Positions 58,536 through 64,000 of a DNA stretch of 64,000 nucleotides are shown here, in pieces. The DNA comes from Euborellia annulipes. Taxonomy: Eukaryota; Arthropoda; Insecta; Dermaptera; Anisolabididae. The notes under the pieces are model-generated. The model saw only the letters and a list, made by a program, of their open reading frames with translations. It did not search any database and was not told the origin of the DNA. Location of the stretch: positions 18,732-82,731 of the forward strand of contig JAKCPI010028423.1 of the NCBI GenBank assembly GCA_023213315.1, given 5' to 3'. How positions within the stretch are numbered: position 1 is the stretch's first letter; each line of letters starts with the position of its first letter. The translations under genes and the position numbers were made by a program.

Positions 58536-58739
58536 TTTGATTTTTGAGGTTACTAACATTTGTTACTAACATGCAACAGGGGGAGCGGAGAGCCACAATC
58601 TTGCTCATCACTAGTAAGGTTAAATAAATATTGTTAATAACAAAAGGTACTACCAATTGAATCAAATAATCGATTTTTATGAGGATTTAAATTTAAAATT
58701 TGCAATTTTATTCAACCTTATCTTACATAGAGAGAATAT

Positions 58740-58822
58740 TATATATTCCATTAATTACTTATAGGCCTTCGGCCAAATTGGTTATTCAATAAAATCTATC
58801 TATTTAAAAAAAAAAAATTAAT
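58740..58822 (+). mobile_element. Possible retroposon 3' end
   Basis: GGCCTTCGGCCAAATTGG, TTATTCAATAAAATC and an A-run have the form of a LINE 3' terminus. Confidence 0.4.
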
Positions 58823-58974
58823 TATGAATCATTTGGACTAATAAATTTAGAGTTACACAAGTATATCGATTATTATATAAAAAAAAAAATTAATATAGAT
58901 TCGTTTTTTATTCAATCCTTTTCTCTTAAATTATGCATTAAAGCAAATGGGCTGCAGAAAATAACCCTTTTCAA

Positions 58975-59068
58975 AAGTGGGTAATTCGTTGCTGGATTAG
59001 AGTTCAAAATAAATGAGGCCATATCCAAGAATCACAAGTTCGAATCCCAGCGTAAAATAATTTTTTTT
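58975..59068 (+). mobile_element. tRNA-like fragment with T-run
   Basis: B-box-like AAGTTCGAATCCCAGCG followed by AAAATAA and a pol III-style T-run. The upstream half is degenerate. Confidence 0.35.
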
Positions 59069-59069
59069 T

Positions 59070-60415
59070 TTGCCTTCTATCGTTTGGTTCCAGGACTTAA
59101 TCCCTAAATAAAAATTCATGTGTTCCAAAAAAGTGTAGAATACCAGAATTCCTTAATAATTTCAAAACTATATATAAAAGCTAGCAAAAATATAAAAATT
59201 CAATTGAGGAGAAGAGTGTACTGAAATAACATTCATGATTGGGTAATCGATTTTTATATGTCAGGTAATAAAAAATATAATTTTTTTTTTTAATTTATCA
59301 ATGATTTTAATTTTGACTCAAATGAAAAAAAAAATCCTAAATAGCCTATATAAGTTCAAAAAAATTCTGTTAAAAATGAATGAATAAAATAAATCCTTTA
59401 TGTATAAATTTTAATAAATCCAAATTCTAATTAGCAATTTATTCATTCGAATTAGCGAATTTACTGGCATGTAAAAAAAAGTTATTTTTAATTTAATGAT
59501 TTTTTTTTTCATTTCGTATTCTTGTTTGTTTTATTCAGAATATAACTAAAATGCAGGTATGTAAATTGAAACAAACATTTAATCATCGATTTACTTCAAT
59601 AAATATAAGGGTAATATAATAGAATTAAAGAGATAAAAAATATGATAAAAGTGAATGTGTCATTAAAGCGTCTATTCAGAAGATAATACTAATCATTTAA
59701 TATTTTGGAATTATTCAAAAGTCATTGACTTGAGGCCTCTGTTTTATAATTTCATTTTTTGTAATTTAGATGCTCAATCATATATAAACACAAGTGAAAC
59801 GAAATAAATAACATCTGAAATTTTTTACTTTTTTATATTATTACAAATATATTTATATAAAAAATAAACGAGAAAGATAGCGAGTGAGAAATTTGATTGT
59901 ATAATTAACTTTCTTAAGAAGGAAACTTTAAGACATTAATTAACACACTAAAATGTCTCTTTTTAGATATCGAAAACAGGCAAATTAAATTATATTGTCT
60001 TTGTGAGAGTCTATTGGGAGTACAATTTTGATGTAAGGCACAAGAGGCTTTTGATTAAAGTTGACAAAATAATAGAAATGTTTTCTTTTTTAATTCTGTT
60101 GGCATTTTTGATGTTTCCCCATGTATTCGGAAAAATTTTTACAAATAAATACAAAAATTTTGTAAAAGAAAAATACAAAAAAAATATTTAAATGAATTTG
60201 GTAGGCGTTTTAGAAGAAAGTCATAGAAAAGAAAATAAAAAAAGTTTAACAATATACAAAAATTACTAAATATAATCTTTCCAAACTCGCCTGTTAATAG
60301 GCAACCACAAGTGAAATAATGTTTCTGAAATCTAGATCGAGATTAGCTGGTAATAAATAAAATTCAATAAACTATTATTCATTAAAAATATTATTTCTGA
60401 AAGTAAAATATAAAT
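59070..60415. other. No recognisable feature
   Basis: AT-rich. The open frame at 60003-60191 is Lys/Ile/Phe-rich without splice support and is treated as chance. Confidence 0.5.
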
Positions 60416-60418
60416 ATA

Positions 60419-61032
60419 TACTTAAAAATCTGGAGTGACTGGTCGCACTGCACGGAACTTTCCCACGGTAAATAAAGATTTTTTGTATCGGTAGGTATAT
60501 ATTTAGTTTCTGACAGTATAGTACATTTAAATACAAGATATAAAATATATAAAAACATATATATTTTGTTTTCATGATAACTATTTTTCTTATCATTCTT
60601 TTGAAGTACCAGAGTAAAGTGTACTTCATACAAATTTGAGAACAAAATGAAAATATACATTTTTTAGAGTATCTAAAAAATAATTGATTTATGAATTTTA
60701 ATCAAAATCGTTGGAACTAATTATGAGAAAATCGGAAAAAAATGAAAAAGTACATCAGTAAATAACTAGTAGGCCTAATATTTGGCCGATTTTGTTCGAG
60801 TCCGTGTCAGAAGGTTGTCTAACTTGAAAACCAAATTTCAAACTCCTACCTCTTTTCGCTCTTTAGATATATTGTTCAAAGACAGAAAAACAGGTACCAA
60901 CTTTTTTGGACTAAGGGGACCTCCAAACGTGTATTTCCATCAAAATCTAGACAAAATTTTTAACATGAATCCAATACTTTCTTTCTAAATATAAATAGAA
61001 AAGAAATAGGATAAGAGAAAGTAAAAAAAGTA
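60419..61032 (+). mobile_element. R1 element, full length, diverged
   Basis: The shortened 5' hairpin (CTGGAGTGACTGGTCGC, GGAACTTTCCC) is followed by the body, AACTAGTAGGCC in place of the CTAGTACTTT palindrome, and the 3' hairpin ending GGATAAGAGAAAGTAAAA. Confidence 0.8.
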
Positions 61033-62243
61033 AAAGTAAATCGATTTGAAAGTAAAAATCGAATGCGCCTGTAAATATGCAACCAAACATGTTAGTGTGA
61101 ATAGTTTAATAGGTATAAGAAGGCAAATTTAGTGTCAAGCGAAAATTATCCTGTCATAAAGTGTTTCCAATATCATAAAAGTCCAGCGGTTTGAAGTCAA
61201 AAGTAAAATTAAGATCCTCGCTTTTTTTATCTATATTGAGAGGTAGTCTTAAAGTCATCAGTGCAGCGCGTGGGGCACATCAAATATTATAATGTCCCAT
61301 TTTCCTGTCCCCTCTTTTCTACCATAAATCTGCTATTATTTTTCGACACGAGGGCGTGAAATCGATTCTCGTTGTCGGCTTCATGTTCCTGGCTGCTTGT
61401 AGATAGATGTGATTTATGGAGGCTGCGCTGCCTCCTATCTCTCGCAAATATTCAATTCTCTCTCTCTCACTCTCTCTTTCGGTCTCTCTTTTGCTTGAAA
61501 GTGAAGAAAAATTAGAGAATTTGTCTTATTTATTGAAATTCTATCTTGGCGAAGAATATTTTTTTTCCCTAAACAGTTTATATAAATTTTTTTTCTATAT
61601 AGTTTATATTCATAATAAAATATAGTGGCCTAGGATCATATTGGTTTTTTTTTTGAGGGATGTATGAAAAAGCTCCTCTCTTGGGACTTTTCAGTACAAA
61701 TATCTCGCCCAGTTTTTATAATCAAATTTACTTTGATTTAATTTTGGTTCGGTTTACATCATGGGAAATGACCTGGATGGAGTTCTAATATACAACAATA
61801 ATGTAATCCAAACTACATTTCAGAAATAGGGAAAATCTTAAGGTAGAGTAGGAGTGGAGCTGTTACGCATGTTTTTGCCGATAAGATGGCGTTATGTATT
61901 TTTATGTTATGTTATGTATTTTTAAAAATTAAGCCAAAAAAAAAAACACCTATTACGAAAAATCAGAATGGTAGCTAATAATAATCTAATGCATTTGGTT
62001 GATTTTTATTGATATTTTAACAATGAATACTTTATATGTTTTACATTTATTATGTATCATCATTTATAAAAACATAAAAATATATAAATATAGGCCAGAT
62101 ATAGGCTAATAGGGGAACTGATAGAATCGGCTGTTAGACTAGCCTGCCATCTTTTGCAGGAATGCTGAACTATTTGACAGTTAATTTTTGAATAAATCAT
62201 CTAAGCTTATTTTAAATTTCTTATTAAGGAGTCAAAAAAAAAT

Positions 62244-62340
62244 TCCAAGACATAGGCAGCCAAAATTATTTCTTTTATTATTGCCGTTCCAGGCTGACGT
62301 TTCGGCCACTGGTCTAGGCCATCTTCAGAGCTAAAATATT
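62244..62340 (-). repeat. Hammerhead-like repeat, copy 6
   Basis: The core at 62293-62331 (minus) is GCT, CTGAAGA, T, GGCC-loop-GGCC, GAAA, CGTC, AGC. Stem I is AGC/GCT and stem II is 4 bp. GGCAGCCAAA lies 40 bp further on in the direction of transcription, inverted, as in the 24682 and 53357 copies. Confidence 0.55.
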
Positions 62341-62746
62341 TTCGAACATTTTATACTTTTTAATATAACATGTTATTGTGGCACTTTCTATAAATTAATT
62401 AAATTTTTCTTAATTAATATGTGATAAATAATAAATTACAAAAAAATTAATTTTCATTATTTTTTAATGCCATTAAAAAAATTATAACTTTCTGTCCCAA
62501 TAATCCCTTATGAATTTAATTCATATAAAAATCCGCATTGAAAAATTCCTTATAATAGTCTAGTTTTTTTTTTTTTTTTTTAAGTTTTTTTTAGAAGATC
62601 ACTCATACCCTCCTTAATATAAAGATTCGGAAGAATTGATTTTCTTGATTAGCCAAATAATGGCCATGTGATTATTTTGTGTTATCTAATTTAAATTGAT
62701 GTAGCTTTAATACGTAAAGTGATCTATTCAAATAAATATCTTGCAG

Positions 62747-62893
62747 GACGTTCTTTTGAATTGTTTCAACAAGTAGGTTTGCCTTGGACTAGGATTTTCT
62801 CTGGCTGGTTTTTCGGGGCCACCCAACTTCCAGTCTTGGAGGCTGTTGCTTTACTCCATTACCAGGCACACCAGGTTAGGATTTGTCATGTAG
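62747..62893 (+). CDS. Internal coding exon, conserved-looking, family not recognised
   Basis: This is a 147-nt candidate exon with acceptor CTTGCAG immediately upstream and consensus donor TAG/GTAAGT downstream. It is phase 1 at both ends, so its inclusion or skipping would keep frame. Only one of three frames is open. It begins RSFELFQQVGLPWTRIF, continues SGWFFGATQLPVLEAVALL and ends HYQAHQVRICHV. The peptide is compositionally normal, with aromatic and aliphatic residues, unlike the low-complexity AT-driven frames elsewhere. An alternative weaker donor (CCAG/GTTAGG) lies at 62875. I do not recognise the family. It shows no signal peptide, obvious membrane segment or catalytic motif. No sibling exon was identified on this strand. 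Confidence 0.65.
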
Positions 62894-64000
62894 GTAAGTC
62901 TAAATTCGAAATTGGTTCGGTCGATAAATCAAATAACAATTTTTTTATTCGAAACTTTTTTTTAAGATTGTTTGACTTTTAATCAGAATAAAACCTAATT
63001 ACTTTTGAATTTTAATAACAATAAAAGAAAAAAAAATTATTATAGTGAATTAGAAAAAGAATAGCATTAGCAAATCAATATTTAAAATGAGGGTATAAAA
63101 AAGAATAATGAATGTAAGCTACCATGGCAATAATCAACAAAAAAAATTTTAAACCCAAGATCTCTAAAATGTCACCGTTAACCCCTTTAATTTTTTTTTT
63201 GTTTTTAATAGTATCTCTATCCTGATTGATGAATAAAATTCCAAGCTAAAAAAAAAAGTTTGTTATTTTATTTTTTTAATACCATCGTAAAAAACCAGAA
63301 AAAAAGTATTGTTTTATTTTAAATTTAAAAAGCGTAAATGCGCTAATAAAATTGAGGCTTGGTTTAATTCCAGAACATAATAATATATTGAAAGGCTTTG
63401 GGGTGAATTTGGATGGGGGGGAGGATGAATTCCTTTTTAAATAAAAAGCGAGAGGAGCTTTCCTTTGTCGTCTAATCGCTTTGACAAAAGTTAATATAAA
63501 TCACAAATAAGCAAAGTCAACGATTCTAATGCAAAGAAGTCGTCGGATCTCATGAATTACTTTCCATTGACGATACGAAAATAATGAGATCCCCACTCCT
63601 CCCCCCCAGCCCACCATCCGCCAATTATTTTTTTGAGACACTCGAATTATATAGAGAAAGTTTTTTTTTAACGTCAATTCAATAGAAATGGTCTAATCTC
63701 CATCCAATTCTCTCTCTCTTTGGCAAAGTCATGAATAATTTGTTAAATTGAATGTTTTTTGCAATTCGAAATTCAAATATTGATAAAAAAAAATAGAATT
63801 AAATATCTATTCTAAATTCATTATTTATAAATTAATCATTTGGAATTTATTTCATATTACTTTACTGTATTTAATTAAATGATTTGCAGGAATATTAATG
63901 TATGTGCCATTTTGTTTTTTGCTCTCTAACGAGAATAATTAGAACGGTCATATCGGAATCGATCTTGTACGATGGAAAAATAAACATTCATTTTTTTTTT
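62894..64000. other. Downstream intron of the 62747 exon (inferred)
   Basis: Begins with GTAAGTC. No following exon is seen. 63440-63620 is less AT-rich (GCGAGAGGAGCTTTCCTTTG, CAAAGAAGTCGTCGGATCTC) and could be a conserved intronic element. Confidence 0.35.

Noticed and set aside
61416..61625. Open frame starting MEAALPPISRKYS.
   Set aside because: It quickly enters a TCTC microsatellite (SLSLSLS) and AT-rich sequence; no donor or acceptor supports it.
7954..62331. Calling the hammerhead-like loci as proven self-cleaving ribozymes.
   Set aside because: All have one extra base between CTGANGA and stem II and a helix III too short to close in a monomer, so they are reported as ribozyme-like only.

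Overview
This window is AT-rich, intron- and repeat-dominated animal DNA, most likely from an invertebrate; arthropod-like is a guess. Signs are pol III-type retroposons with A/B boxes, many TA-flanked and hAT-type MITEs, a mariner relic, GA/CA microsatellites, canonical GT/AG-flanked exons, and no prokaryotic gene organisation. Nearly all of the short open frames are chance readings in AT-rich or low-complexity DNA. I could not fix the species. GENES: two protein-coding exons are well supported. On the minus strand, 22616-22793 encodes a TMTC-family exon (transmembrane, TPR-containing O-mannosyltransferase). On the plus strand, 62747-62893 is a 147-nt phase 1-1 exon encoding a conserved-looking but unrecognised peptide. 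Two weaker candidates are 40523-40651 (+) and a 43-codon ORF at 47566-47697 (+). Most of the window is therefore probably long introns or intergenic DNA of at least two genes on opposite strands. MOBILE DNA: (1) R1, a roughly 650-bp non-coding element with a 90-bp hairpin at one end (CTGGTGTGAC arms) and a short hairpin ending GAGAAAGTA at the other, is present in more than a dozen copies. One copy sits inside another element's terminal repeat, which gives an inferred empty site. (2) SINE-A is tRNA-headed, 160-265 bp, and several copies have target-site duplications. (3) SINE-B and SINE-C share the 3' tail GGCCTCAGATGCCGAAAAA. (4) R2 is a 530-bp repeat with a tRNA-like end. (5) R3 is a 370-bp foldback. 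(6) DNA-transposon MITEs with TA, or with 8-bp hAT, target duplications lie at 1282, 3697, 6798, 14787, 23417, 28400 and 57920. (7) There are LINE 3' ends and a decayed mariner transposase. MOST NOTABLE: a dispersed family of about ten loci carries the conserved core of a type I hammerhead ribozyme: CTGANGA, a stem-II hairpin, GAAA, a 4-nt YRUY-like segment, then a strand pairing with the bases just before CTGANGA. Stem I and stem II change between copies while staying paired. Every copy has one extra base between CTGANGA and stem II, so activity is unproven. Several loci are arranged as head-to-head palindromes. LAYOUT: 0-10 kb is dense in R1, SINE-A, MITEs and foldbacks; 10-21 kb is mostly unrecognised AT-rich DNA with a TA-flanked MITE and R2; 21.5-23.7 kb holds a minisatellite, the TMTC exon and a MITE; 24.6-31.5 kb holds foldbacks, a 120-bp tandem array, a GC-rich hAT MITE and nested R1/R3; 32-45 kb is SINE-rich; 45.5-58.5 kb holds R3, R1, a hammerhead-like palindrome, the mariner relic and a hAT MITE; 60-64 kb holds a full R1, a hammerhead-like locus and the plus-strand exon.
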